From Gracilimonas sp. (GTDB lineage: Bacteria; Bacteroidota; Rhodothermia; Balneolales; Balneolaceae): DNA of 64,000 nt. Within the stretch, counting starts at the first letter, position 1. Each line of letters opens with the position of its first letter. A program made the translations under genes and the position numbers. Under the pieces are notes generated by a model that was not told the DNA's origin, made no database searches, and saw only the letters and a program-made list of their open reading frames with translations. Positions 1 through 9,274 of the stretch are shown here, piece after piece. The DNA lies in contig NZ_JAEPPI010000002.1 of the NCBI RefSeq assembly GCF_017641085.1, positions 806,001 through 870,000 of the forward strand, read 5' to 3'.

Positions 1-1844
1 ACTGACAGCTTTTCCCTCATCGCATCAAAGGCATTATTACACAAATTGATTATCACCCGGCTAAAATCTTCAGGAATCAGCGGTACTTCTCCGATCGAAT
101 CATCCAGCTCAAAATCCATAGCTACGTTTATGGGATTCTTGCTTGCCCTCATACCATGGAAGGAGAGATTTACAAATTCTTTAACCAATGCATTCAAATC
201 CGTAGGCTCCATCTTTCCGGAACCACCCCGGCTATGCTCCAGCATTGATTTGACGATAGAATCAGCCCGTGTACCGTGTACATGAATTTTGCGGAGATTC
301 TTGTCAATATCATTCAGGTTATCATTGGCCTCCTTAATACGCCCTTTATCCTCCGCTGAAAGCTGATCGCTGAGAGCTGAAAGCTCCTCTTTTGTCTCTT
401 CTATCAACTCCACACTCAACTCCGAAAAATTATTCACAAAATTCAGCGGGTTCTTAATCTCGTGGGCAATGCCGGCGGTGAGTTGTCCAAGGGAAGCCAG
501 TTTTTCCTGCTGTATAAGCTGTTCTTGTGTAGCCTGCAGGTTTTCAAGACTTTCTTCCAATTCCCTGGTTCGTTTTTTGACAAGATTTTCCATAGTGCCA
601 TATAATTCGCCATATCGATGGGAGATAAACAGGCTTAAACCAAAAGGGATGGAGGAAAATGCTAATGTCGTATTTAAATAAGACAAGAAGCTTGAAAGGG
701 TATATACTCCTAAAACTTCCAGCCAATAAATGATCACACAAATGATAGACGCTAATATTCCGCCTGCAATATAAACCAGCCCGGTTTTTTTTCTGCGATA
801 TGCAACTCGGATCAGGAAGGCACTCAATACAAACGATATAAATAAAACACCCAGTGCTGAATAAGCCAGGTAAAAATCAAAATGATAAATCAGTGCATAA
901 GCCAGAAAAACCCAGGCAAAATGAATTACCTGGTAGTAGTTCTTTAACCGGAACAGCAGGGCTATCACAAAAGGAAGAATGGTAAATGGAAATGCGCATA
1001 ACAGGTTCCAGGTATAATCTGCAAGAATATAGCCTAATGTCTTGTACTCAATGAAAGCAAAACTGTGCACAGTCAGGCTTCCTATAAGTAAACATAAAAT
1101 GACGAGTATGATTACAGGGTTGGAGGGGTCTTCAGGAAACTTCAGGTAGAGCATTAAATGAATTAGAAATAGCATCAATAAAATGCCTCCGGTAAAAGAA
1201 GCCGTAAATATTCTAAAATCAATTTCGGCAGATAAGTACTTATTGTAGGAAGCAGTGGAAAAACCCATAGTAAAACCCAAATCTGTAGCTGTCTTTCCAA
1301 ATAACTGTTGATATGGTTTTGCCTGGTGGAATGAGTATCTGACGGCCAATGTGTGTATCCCTCCGGGTTCAATACTGACAGACTCTTTGAGCTTAGTGTT
1401 TGGTGAAAAAGTGGTTTCGCTTTCAGGATGAACCGAGAAGATTCCATAATTTTTTATGAGTTTCCCATCCAGATAGACCTCAGCGGCTCCAAATCCGTAA
1501 AAATAAAGGTTCCAGTTTTCTTTATAGAAAGCACTGTCGGCAATAAACTGAATTCTCCACCATCCGTAACCCGGCCAGAGTGAATCCGGCATTTCGCTTG
1601 CCCGGAGCCCGCCCGGCGGGATATTATGCCATGAGGAATCATTAAAATCAGGATCAGCCCATTCCGGGTTATCACCGGGGTGGTACCTCCAGGATTTATC
1701 GAACTTGGGAGAGCTTAAAAGCAGTCGGCCGGTATCAGTTACATCAGCCATTTCGATAGCAGTCAAAGTTGTGTCCTGGTGGACAGGGTTTTCAGCTATG
1801 CCCACAGAAAGAAGTAACCCGAAAAATATGGCTAAAGTATTCAT
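1..1844 (-). CDS. 7TM-DISM-type sensor histidine kinase, 3' end cut by window edge
   Basis: The frame is open from an ATG at 1844 to the window start, giving about 614 codons with the C-terminal ATPase part missing. The N-terminus has a signal-like stretch ([18 protein letters not shown]). A jelly-roll-like extracellular region follows ([11 protein letters not shown] and [17 protein letters not shown], as in carbohydrate-binding-like sensor domains), then about seven hydrophobic helices between roughly residues 210 and 410. A short coiled coil leads to HisKA with the phospho-acceptor motif [13 protein letters not shown], then the start of HATPase_c. The start overlaps the stop of the upstream GAF kinase in an ATGA tetranucleotide, so the two are probably translationally coupled. 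The kinase core is almost identical to that neighbour's. The ligand is unknown. Confidence 0.85.
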   Translation of the reverse strand, partial: MNTLAIFFGLLLSVGIAENPVHQDTTLTAIEMADVTDTGRLLLSSPKFDKSWRYHPGDNPEWADPDFNDSSWHNIPPGGLRASEMPDSLWPGYGWWRIQFIADSAFYKENWNLYFYGFGAAEVYLDGKLIKNYGIFSVHPESETTFSPNTKLKESVSIEPGGIHTLAVRYSFHQAKPYQQLFGKTATDLGFTMGFSTASYNKYLSAEIDFRIFTASFTGGILLMLFLIHLMLYLKFPEDPSNPVIILVILCLLIGSLTVHSFAFIEYKTLGYILADYTWNLLCAFPFTILPFVIALLFRLKNYYQVIHFAWVFLAYALIYHFDFYLAYSALGVLFISFVLSAFLIRVAYRRKKTGLVYIAGGILASIICVIIYWLEVLGVYTLSSFLSYLNTTLAFSSIPFGLSLFISHRYGELYGTMENLVKKRTRELEESLENLQATQEQLIQQEKLASLGQLTAGIAHEIKNPLNFVNNFSELSVELIEETKEELSALSDQLSAEDKGRIKEANDNLNDIDKNLRKIHVHGTRADSIVKSMLEHSRGGSGKMEPTDLNALVKEFVNLSFHGMRASKNPINVAMDFELDDSIGEVPLIPEDFSRVIINLCNNAFDAMREKLS

Positions 1845-4800
1845 GGCACTGTATTTAATTGTACTATAAAACAGGTGCCATTACCATTCGTATTAATACG
1901 TATTTCCCCGCCGTGGGCTTTTACAATATCATTAGTGATGCTAAGCCCCAACCCGGTTCCCTCTGTACCTTTCTTGGTCGTAAAAAATGGTTGTAATATC
2001 TTACTTCTCATCTCCTCCGGAATTCCCGGTCCGTTGTCTTCAATCTCAATAGATACTTTCCCGTTTTGAAAGGAAGTCCGCACCGTTAGTTTTGCCCTAT
2101 ATTCTTTACCACCACTTTCTGAATGCTGTCGTCTGTCAGCTGACAGCTTTTCCCTCATCGCATCAAAGGCATTGTTGCACAGGTTCACGATCACCCGGCT
2201 GAAATCTTCGGCAATCAGCGGTACTTCTCCGATCGAATCATCCAGCTCAAAATCCATAGCTACATTTATGGGATTCTTGCTTGCTCTCATCCCGTGGAAG
2301 GAGAGGTTCACAAATTCTTTGACCAAAGCATTCAAATCGGTAGGCTCCATCTTTCCGGAACCACCCCGGCTGTGTTCCAGCATGGATTTAACGATGGAGT
2401 CAGCCCGTGATCCATGCTCATGAATTTTGCGGAGATTCATGTCAATGTCCTTCAGTATTTCATGAGCCTCTTTAATACGCCCTTTATCCTCAGCTGAAAG
2501 CTGATCACTGAGAGCTGACAGCTCCTCCTTCGTCTCTTCAATCAACTCCACACTTAACTCCGAAAAATTATTCACAAAATTCAGCGGGTTTTTAATCTCA
2601 TGAGCGATGCCGGCGGTGAGTTGCCCAAGCGAAGCCAGTTTTTCCTGCTGAACCAATTGCTCCTGGGCCGCTCGCAGTTCATTTAATGCCGACTGCAGTT
2701 TTTGATAGGCTTCTGCATTTTGAACGGCAATACCTACGTTGGCTGCAATAGTGGAGAGCAAACGAAGGTCAGTTTCGCTGAATCGGTTTTCCTGTTCCTT
2801 ACTTTGAACGCTGATTACCCCCAGTGATTTTTTACCGGCCAGGATGGGAACTCCAAGGTAAGACTCCACCATTTCCCCTTTCTTCTCAGCCTTAATTTTA
2901 TCGTAGGTTTCATCGAGGTCGTGGTTCACCAGCAGTGGCTCTTTGCTGGTGATGATTTTTTCGGTGATTCCATTTCCAAAAGGCCGCGATTCTGATTTAT
3001 CTCCATAGTAATATGGAAAATGAAGCAGGTCTGATTTCTTATCATGAATAGCCAGGTAAACAATGTCTGCTTTAAATGTTTCCCGCATCTTTTCCCCAAC
3101 CAGTTTAAAAAGCGCATCCACTTCCAGCTGCGATACAATCGCCTTACTGATACTGTTCACGGTTTGAAGTTCGGCGGCTCGCTGCTCGGTTTCCCCCAAT
3201 AGCCGGGTGGTTTCGTTAAACAATCGGGCATTTTCAAGCGCTACACTCATACTGTTTGTGAGGGTGGTAAGCAGGCGAACATCTGATTCTGTAAACGCGT
3301 GCTCCTTTTCTACATTCTGAAGGCTGATGGAGCCCATTACTTTATCACCCACGATCATTGGTACAAAGATGGCTGCCTTGGGAGGTAACCCCTTACTAAT
3401 ACCATGATCGGTGTCTCCGTATTTTTTAGCCGTTTCTACATAATCTTCATTAATAAGTAATGCTTCTTTGGTTTTGATGAGATGTTTATTTGCCCAGATA
3501 AATGGCCGGGGTTCTAGATAAAGACGTTCCCCATTTTCAACGGCGTATTCCCAGGTCTCAATTTCTTTGTCATGGTCGAAAGTACGGATGAGCATTGTTT
3601 GGGTATTCAGAACCTCACAAATGCGGTTGCCAACCAGGCTGTAGATGGCCTGCATGTCCATTTCCCGCACCAATCCTTCCTGCACACTGTTGATTACGGC
3701 CAGCTCGGCATTACGCTGTTCGGTTTCAGCCAGCAGACGGTTGGTTTCATTAAAAAGGCGGGCATTTTCGAGGGCCACCGTCATACTGTTAACCAAGGTG
3801 GTAAGTAAACTTACGTCGGAAGAAGAGAAAGCATTCTCCCGGTCCAGGTTTTGAAGGGTCACATACCCGCGAACGGTATCACCCACAATCATTGGTACAT
3901 ATACTGCAGACTTTGCCAATTTTGTTCCGGGTACAGGCTTGAATGGTTTCTTATTTATCCTTGCCATTTCAGCTGCTGCATTCTCATTAATCAGCAGCGT
4001 CGATTTATCTTCAATAATTTTAGCTCTAAGCCTGTCGTATAATCTTGATTTTGGGTAAAGCCTTTCCCCGTCTTCAAATACATACTTAAATAGTTCTTTC
4101 TTCACTTCGTGATTAAAAGTAACCACACCGGTTACCTGGGCATCAAAAAGATCTCTAATTCGGGAACCCACTAAATCATAGATACCCTGCATGTCCATTT
4201 CAGCAACAAGGCCCTGTTGTACACTATTTATAACGGCAAGCTCTGCATTTCGCTGTTCGGTTTCGTTAAAAAGACGTGCATTTTCCAGCGCAACACTCAT
4301 ACTGTTGGCAAGAGTACTTAACAGCCGTACATCAGAATCGCTGAATGCATGTTCCCGGTCGTTGTTTTGCAAAGTGAGGTATCCCCGCACTTCGTCCGAT
4401 ACAATCATAGGAACATATAGTGCTGATTTTGCCAGTCGGGTACCCGGCACCGGCTTTATGGTCTCACCCTTTATTTCCGAGAGAATTTCAGCTGCATTTT
4501 CTTCGATATTCAGAATGGTTTTCTCTTTAATAATCTTCTCTCTGATCTTGTCATATCGCCTGACCTTTGGGTACATTCGGGCGCCATCCTCAAAAGCATA
4601 TTTCCAATCTTCTGTTTTAGCCTCATGATTAAAAGTAACGATACCGGTAACCTGAGCATCAAAGAGTTCGTGTATTCGGTTACCCACCAGGTCATAAATA
4701 CCTTGCATGTCCATTTCCGCAACCAAGCCCTGCTGCACGCTGTTAATTACAGCTAATTCTGCATTTCGTTGCTCGGTTTCGTTGAAGAGCCGGGCGTTTT

Positions 4801-6349
4801 CCAGCGCTACACTCATACTGTTGGCAAGAGTACTTAGCAGCCGTACATCCGATTCACTGAAGGCATGTTCCTTGTCAATATTTTGAAGGCTTACATAACC
4901 CCGGACGCTGTTACCGACTTTAAGCGGTACATAGAGCATAGACTTAGGGAATGTTGTGCCCGGTACGGCTTTGGGGGCTTCCCCGGTGATAGTGGTGTAC
5001 GCTTCTTTGGCATTTTCGGCAATATGGATCAACTTCTGAGTGCTAATAAGTCGTCTGCGAATCTTATCATAGGGGCGGGGAGCGGGCTCAACACGTTCTC
5101 CATTTTCAAAAGCGTATTGGAAATGTTCTTGTTCGCTTTCATGATTAAAGGTGCCGATGATAACGCCCTGTGCATCAAACAAAACCCTGACTTTTTCGCC
5201 CACCAAGTCATAAATGCCCTGCATATCCATTTCAGCCACAAGCCCCTGCTGAACACTGTTGATTACCGCCAGTTCCGCATTCCGTTGTTCGGTTTCGTTG
5301 AAGAGCCGGGCGTTTTCCAGGGCTACACTCATGCTGTTGGCCAGGGTGCTTAGCAGGCGCACATCCGAATCGCTGAAGGCAAACTCCCGATCCAGATTTT
5401 GCAAACTCACATAACCACGGACTTTATCTCCTAAAATGAGCGGAACATAGACCATCGATTTTGGAAACTTAGTGCCGGGGGCGGCTTTTCCAGTTCCCCC
5501 ATACTGTTTGGTTGCCTCCGGGGCATTTTCGTTTATATGAATGAGTTGATGAGTGTTTATGATGTAATCCCGAATCCCATCATATTTCCGGGAGTCAGGG
5601 TAGAACCGCTTTCCATCTTCGAACACATAATGGAAGTGCTCGATTTTACTTTCGGTATCAAATTCAGCGATAACGGTAACCTGAGAATCAAATAGGTCAC
5701 GTATTTTATCACCTACCAGATTATAAATGCCTTGCAGGTCCATTTCGGCTACAAGTCCCTGCTGTACACTGTTTATTACCGCCAGCTCGGCATTTCGCTG
5801 CTCGGTTTCGTTAAAAAGCCGGGCACTTTCCAGAGCAATTCCCAGACTGTTTGCAAGAGTACTTAATAATTGGGTGTCATCATCGCTGAAGGCATGCTCA
5901 CGGTCAACATTTTGAAGGCTTAAATACCCAAAGGTTGTTTTACCGGAAACCATAGGTACCCACAGAGCAGATTTGGTCAGTTTTGTTCCCGGAGCTACCG
6001 AAGGTTCTTCACCCGTCAATTCAGTCCAAACTTCATCTGCATTTTCATTGATGCAAATCAACTCCTGAGTATCTATTAACCGCTGGCGGAGTTTATCGAT
6101 AGGACGGGGTTTAAGATCATGGCGTTCTCCATCTTCAAAAGCATAATGAAAATGTTCGGTGCCGGTCTCCAAATTAAAAGTTGAGATAACTGCAACCTGT
6201 GCATCAAACAAGTCTCTGATATGCTCCCCAACCATCTCATAGATGTGCTGCATATCTTTTTGTTCAAGAAGAGCTTTCTGAACATTATTGATTACAGCTA
6301 ATTCAGCCTCCCGTTGCTGTAACAACTCTGAAGTAACCTCTTTCCCCAT
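1841..6349 (-). CDS. Cytoplasmic sensor histidine kinase with seven tandem GAF domains
   Basis: About 1500 residues with no membrane segment. Seven repeats of roughly 171-179 residues each open with a conserved helix ([25 protein letters not shown]) and match the GAF fold; residues about 25-1230. A short coiled coil ([18 protein letters not shown]) is followed by HisKA with [10 protein letters not shown] (His near 1257) and HATPase_c with N ([10 protein letters not shown]), G1 (DNGPGIP) and G2 (GTGLGL) boxes. No receiver domain is fused and no response regulator is adjacent. Start: an in-frame ATG lies at 6370, but the ATG at 6349 has GGAGGT four bases upstream, so I prefer it. The stop overlaps the next kinase start by 4 bp. 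GAF modules usually bind small molecules or haem; the ligands cannot be read here. Confidence 0.93.
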   Translation of the reverse strand: MGKEVTSELLQQREAELAVINNVQKALLEQKDMQHIYEMVGEHIRDLFDAQVAVISTFNLETGTEHFHYAFEDGERHDLKPRPIDKLRQRLIDTQELICINENADEVWTELTGEEPSVAPGTKLTKSALWVPMVSGKTTFGYLSLQNVDREHAFSDDDTQLLSTLANSLGIALESARLFNETEQRNAELAVINSVQQGLVAEMDLQGIYNLVGDKIRDLFDSQVTVIAEFDTESKIEHFHYVFEDGKRFYPDSRKYDGIRDYIINTHQLIHINENAPEATKQYGGTGKAAPGTKFPKSMVYVPLILGDKVRGYVSLQNLDREFAFSDSDVRLLSTLANSMSVALENARLFNETEQRNAELAVINSVQQGLVAEMDMQGIYDLVGEKVRVLFDAQGVIIGTFNHESEQEHFQYAFENGERVEPAPRPYDKIRRRLISTQKLIHIAENAKEAYTTITGEAPKAVPGTTFPKSMLYVPLKVGNSVRGYVSLQNIDKEHAFSESDVRLLSTLANSMSVALENARLFNETEQRNAELAVINSVQQGLVAEMDMQGIYDLVGNRIHELFDAQVTGIVTFNHEAKTEDWKYAFEDGARMYPKVRRYDKIREKIIKEKTILNIEENAAEILSEIKGETIKPVPGTRLAKSALYVPMIVSDEVRGYLTLQNNDREHAFSDSDVRLLSTLANSMSVALENARLFNETEQRNAELAVINSVQQGLVAEMDMQGIYDLVGSRIRDLFDAQVTGVVTFNHEVKKELFKYVFEDGERLYPKSRLYDRLRAKIIEDKSTLLINENAAAEMARINKKPFKPVPGTKLAKSAVYVPMIVGDTVRGYVTLQNLDRENAFSSSDVSLLTTLVNSMTVALENARLFNETNRLLAETEQRNAELAVINSVQEGLVREMDMQAIYSLVGNRICEVLNTQTMLIRTFDHDKEIETWEYAVENGERLYLEPRPFIWANKHLIKTKEALLINEDYVETAKKYGDTDHGISKGLPPKAAIFVPMIVGDKVMGSISLQNVEKEHAFTESDVRLLTTLTNSMSVALENARLFNETTRLLGETEQRAAELQTVNSISKAIVSQLEVDALFKLVGEKMRETFKADIVYLAIHDKKSDLLHFPYYYGDKSESRPFGNGITEKIITSKEPLLVNHDLDETYDKIKAEKKGEMVESYLGVPILAGKKSLGVISVQSKEQENRFSETDLRLLSTIAANVGIAVQNAEAYQKLQSALNELRAAQEQLVQQEKLASLGQLTAGIAHEIKNPLNFVNNFSELSVELIEETKEELSALSDQLSAEDKGRIKEAHEILKDIDMNLRKIHEHGSRADSIVKSMLEHSRGGSGKMEPTDLNALVKEFVNLSFHGMRASKNPINVAMDFELDDSIGEVPLIAEDFSRVIVNLCNNAFDAMREKLSADRRQHSESGGKEYRAKLTVRTSFQNGKVSIEIEDNGPGIPEEMRSKILQPFFTTKKGTEGTGLGLSITNDIVKAHGGEIRINTNGNGTCFIVQLNTVP

Positions 6350-6546
6350 ATTACCTCCGATAATAATCATCGCTGATGGTTACGGGGACAACAACACCTT
6401 CATGGTCCCCAAAAAATACCCATTGCTAAAGAACGATATTGGTTATAACCACGAACAAACACTTCCGATTATTTGCACCCAAAACAGTAGCTTGAGTAAG
6501 CTAATAGAAAATTTCTGATATCAAAACCGGAAGATTGATATTGATA

Positions 6547-6597
6547 AGTGGATTTTTATGCCACTTTTTGCTTTGTTTAGTTTCATTTCAAACAAAG
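6547..6597 (+). promoter_or_regulatory. Two small hairpins in the leader of the STAS gene
   Basis: In the 237-bp divergent gap between the GAF kinase and the STAS gene, AGTGG/CCACT can pair around 6547-6565. An 8-bp stem CTTTGTTT/AAACAAAG (6571-6578 with 6590-6597) ends 10 bases before the ATG at 6608. No Shine-Dalgarno sequence is visible there. A role in translation control is inference only; the rest of the gap shows no gene. Confidence 0.25.
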
Positions 6598-6607
6598 CAT
6601 CAAGATT

Positions 6608-6964
6608 ATGAAATACGATATTTCGGAACGGTACAATTGTGTGGTAATTACTTTTAAGGGGAATTTGATGGGTGGACCCGATGCTGAACAATTTCGGGAA
6701 AAGCTTCATGAACTGATCGAGAAGGATAAGAAAGAAATCATTGTGGACTTGGGGAAGGTGAAGTTTATTAACTCATCCGGGTTAGGGATTTTGATTGGCG
6801 GACTTACGACTATGAAAAATGCCGGTGGAGAGTTGGTAATCTGCCAGGCCGACAAGAAAATTGAAAGCCTTTTGATGGTAACCCAGCTTGTGAAGGTGTT
6901 TAACCATTTCCGCACACTTGACGAAGCCGCTGACTATTTCCACGAAAAAGGAAAAGAAGACTAA
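6608..6964 (+). CDS. STAS-domain anti-sigma factor antagonist-like protein
   Basis: 118 residues, the normal length of a single STAS domain of the SpoIIAA/RsbV family. The conserved loop INSSGLGIL (about residues 58-66) carries the serine that partner kinases phosphorylate in this family. In known systems the unphosphorylated form binds an anti-sigma factor or RsbW-type kinase and frees its target. No RsbW, PP2C phosphatase or sigma factor is nearby; the only neighbour is the divergent GAF histidine kinase. A signalling link between them is plausible but unproven. Transcription ends at the hairpin at 6973-7010. Confidence 0.9.
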   Translation: MKYDISERYNCVVITFKGNLMGGPDAEQFREKLHELIEKDKKEIIVDLGKVKFINSSGLGILIGGLTTMKNAGGELVICQADKKIESLLMVTQLVKVFNHFRTLDEAADYFHEKGKED

Positions 6965-6972
6965 ACTAAAAC

Positions 6973-7010
6973 AAAAAAAACCCGCATTAACTGAATAATG
7001 CGGGTTTTTA
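6973..7010. terminator. Bidirectional intrinsic terminator between STAS gene and ahcY
   Basis: An 8-bp GC-rich stem CCCGCATT (6981-6988) / AATGCGGG (6997-7004) is flanked by A-runs on the left and T-runs on the right. It can stop transcription of both convergent genes (STAS on plus, ahcY on minus). Confidence 0.85.
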
Positions 7011-7033
7011 TTTTCTGTCAATATGGGTCGTTA

Positions 7034-8350
7034 TTAATAACGATACTGATCTGACTTATAAGGCCCTTTTATAGGAACACCGATGTATTCGGCTTGCTCT
7101 TCCGTCAGTGTTTCAAGTTCTACGCCAATTTTGGACAAGTGCAGTCGGGCTACTTTCTCATCCAGTGATTTTGGTAGTACGTGAACGCCTACCTCAAATT
7201 CTTCCGGACGATTCCACAGAGCAATCTGTGCAAGCGTTTGGTTGGTGAAACTGTTACTCATCACAAAGGATGGGTGACCGGTTGCATTTCCAAGGTTCAT
7301 CAGGCGACCTTGCGACAGCAGAATAACCTGTCGGCCGGTTTCATTCACCGTAAACACATCTACCTGTGGTTTGATGTTTTCTTCCTCGGCGTTTTTCTTC
7401 AGCCAGGCAACATCAATCTCATTATCAAAGTGACCGATGTTTCCTACAATGGCTTTGTCTTTCATATTCAGGAAGTGGCGGTCTTTGATGATGTCTTTGT
7501 TACCGGTTGCAGTAACGAAGATGTCGCCTTCTTCAACGGCATCGTCCATCTTCTTCACTTCAAAACCGTCCATTGCGGCCTGTAGGGCACAAATCGGGTC
7601 AATCTCTGTTACAATAACCCGGGCTCCGGCGCCTTGAAGAGAGGCAGCGGTTCCTTTTCCGACATCACCGTATCCGGCAACAACAGCTACTTTTCCGGCC
7701 ATCATTACATCTGTGGCACGGCGTATAGCATCGGCAGCAGACTCGCGGCAGCCATATTTGTTGTCAAACTTCGACTTGGTAACCGAGTCGTTTACATTAA
7801 TAGCCGGGATAGGCAGGGTGCCATTGCGTTCCCGCTCAATCAGGCGAAGCACGCCGGTTGTGGTTTCTTCAGAAATCCCGTTAATACCATCCACCAGTTC
7901 CGGATATTTGTCCAGCACCATATTGGTGAGGTCACCGCCATCATCTAAAATCATATTCAATGGCTGGCCGTCCGGGAAAAAGATGGTTTGCTCAATACAC
8001 CAGTCAAATTCCTCCTCGGTCATTCCTTTCCACGCATAAACCGGGATTCCGGCTTCGGCAATGGCTGCAGCTGCGTGATCCTGCGTGGAGTAGATGTTAC
8101 AAGACGACCATGTTACTTCCGCGCCAAGCTCAATCAGTGTTTCAATCAGCACGGCGGTTTGGATGGTCATGTGAAGGCAACCGGCAATGCGGGCACCTTT
8201 CAGTGGCTGCTCATCTTTGTATTCTTCACGGATGGCCATGAGTCCGGGCATTTCCGCCTCGGCAAGTTCAATTTCCTGCCGGCCATATCGAGCCTGCGAA
8301 ATATCTTTAACTTTATAGGCTAACTTTTCTTCTTCTTTAACTTGTGGCAT
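7034..8350 (-). CDS. ahcY: Adenosylhomocysteinase
   Basis: Hydrolyses S-adenosylhomocysteine to adenosine and homocysteine, clearing the product inhibitor of methyltransferases in the cytosol. At 438 residues it is the usual length. Visible family signatures: [14 protein letters not shown], the Rossmann NAD-binding [27 protein letters not shown] with the substrate-contacting Lys and Asp, and the C-terminal [10 protein letters not shown] ending with the conserved Lys-x-x-x-Tyr-Arg-Tyr tail. It starts 5 bp after the upstream TlpA-like gene and is probably co-transcribed with it. Confidence 0.97.
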   Translation of the reverse strand: MPQVKEEEKLAYKVKDISQARYGRQEIELAEAEMPGLMAIREEYKDEQPLKGARIAGCLHMTIQTAVLIETLIELGAEVTWSSCNIYSTQDHAAAAIAEAGIPVYAWKGMTEEEFDWCIEQTIFFPDGQPLNMILDDGGDLTNMVLDKYPELVDGINGISEETTTGVLRLIERERNGTLPIPAINVNDSVTKSKFDNKYGCRESAADAIRRATDVMMAGKVAVVAGYGDVGKGTAASLQGAGARVIVTEIDPICALQAAMDGFEVKKMDDAVEEGDIFVTATGNKDIIKDRHFLNMKDKAIVGNIGHFDNEIDVAWLKKNAEEENIKPQVDVFTVNETGRQVILLSQGRLMNLGNATGHPSFVMSNSFTNQTLAQIALWNRPEEFEVGVHVLPKSLDEKVARLHLSKIGVELETLTEEQAEYIGVPIKGPYKSDQYRY

Positions 8351-8355
8351 GTTAT

Positions 8356-8886
8356 TTATGATGTTTTGTTCTGTTCTATAATTTCTTTTGTGTCCTGATA
8401 GTCGCTGCCGCTTAATCCAAGTTCAGCTTTTATCAAATATCCCTGCGGGTCAACAAATACTTTAAAGGGGATACCCAGGGTAATGACTTCATCTCCAACA
8501 TTGTTGACGTCCAGCACATATTTGAAATCATAATCATTGTTCTCTTTGAAATTCCGGACGTCCTCAAGGGTATCTGAATCGTTCAGGTTTACGGCAACTA
8601 CAACAAAGTCGTCGGGGTATTCATTCTGAAGGGAATCCATTGCCGGAAAAACCTGCAGGCAGGGGCCGCACCAGGTTTCCCAAAAATCAATAAGTACTAC
8701 TTTTCCTTTAAGGTCTGCTACTGTTACTTCGTTGCCTTCAAGATCCTGAAAGCTGGCATTCCAGATAGCTTCATCAATTTTTTGATTTGCTTCTGAAAGG
8801 TTGCGAGGATTTTTTCGGGTTGAATCGGTGCAGGATATAATCGTTAAAATTACAATAAGCAGAGCAGGTAAAAAGGTAGATTTCAT
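8356..8886 (-). CDS. TlpA-family thioredoxin-like lipoprotein
   Basis: A periplasm-facing thiol oxidoreductase of the TlpA/ResA type. From the ATG at 8886 it begins [19 protein letters not shown], a lipoprotein signal with its cysteine in a lipobox. An in-frame ATG at 8916 would add ten residues ahead of the signal and is less likely. The thioredoxin-like domain has the active-site motif WCGPC in [16 protein letters not shown] and a typical [10 protein letters not shown] strand. Such proteins reduce disulfides, for example in cytochrome c maturation. It forms a tight pair with ahcY (5-bp gap). The substrate is unknown. Confidence 0.9.
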   Translation of the reverse strand: MKSTFLPALLIVILTIISCTDSTRKNPRNLSEANQKIDEAIWNASFQDLEGNEVTVADLKGKVVLIDFWETWCGPCLQVFPAMDSLQNEYPDDFVVVAVNLNDSDTLEDVRNFKENNDYDFKYVLDVNNVGDEVITLGIPFKVFVDPQGYLIKAELGLSGSDYQDTKEIIEQNKTS

Positions 8887-8916
8887 ATACGTGTTTTTGA
8901 TTTTTGGCATCAACAA

Positions 8917-9274
8917 TACAAGATACGATTTAGTTCTTTAAATATTGAACCGAAGCAGCACTTTGAAACGGGCACATATTATTAAGGCCAAAGATGAGTT
9001 ATAGTAACATAGGCAATGGTTCTTAAACAGGTGAAGTCAGTAATGTGGTTAAAAGTTAAGTGAGTATGCCTAACCTATTTTTTCATTAAACAAAAAGTGA
9101 AATGGAGGTGCAATTAAATTTAATTATGTTATTTTAATTAATTCGGAAGTGAAGTCTAACATACTTCAAGTATTATTATTAATAAAATTAGCCAAAGGAC
9201 ATGATCTACAGGAAATCGCTTTTCGTTTCCTGAATGAGGTCATTAAATAAAACATAAATAAAAACCAGAACACT
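8917..9274. other. 358-bp divergent intergenic region upstream of susC
   Basis: AT-rich DNA between the minus-strand TlpA-like gene and susC, with no open frame of note. It holds an AT-rich, partly self-complementary stretch at about 9112-9142 and a hairpin CAGGAAA/TTTCCTG at 9209-9215 and 9226-9232, in the probable 5' leader of susC. Promoters for both directions must lie here, but I cannot place a convincing -7/-33 pair. Confidence 0.5.
9209..9232 (+). promoter_or_regulatory. Hairpin in susC leader
   Basis: A perfect 7-bp stem (CAGGAAA / TTTCCTG) with a 10-base loop lies 42 bases before the susC ATG. There is no T-run, so it is not a terminator. It could affect mRNA stability or translation of the SusCD transcript; this is inference. 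Confidence 0.3.

Noticed and set aside
2172-6285. Many plus- and minus-strand open frames of 60-160 codons inside the GAF-kinase gene
   Set aside because: They lie in other frames of a long, clearly coding gene, repeat with the GAF period, and show no family features.
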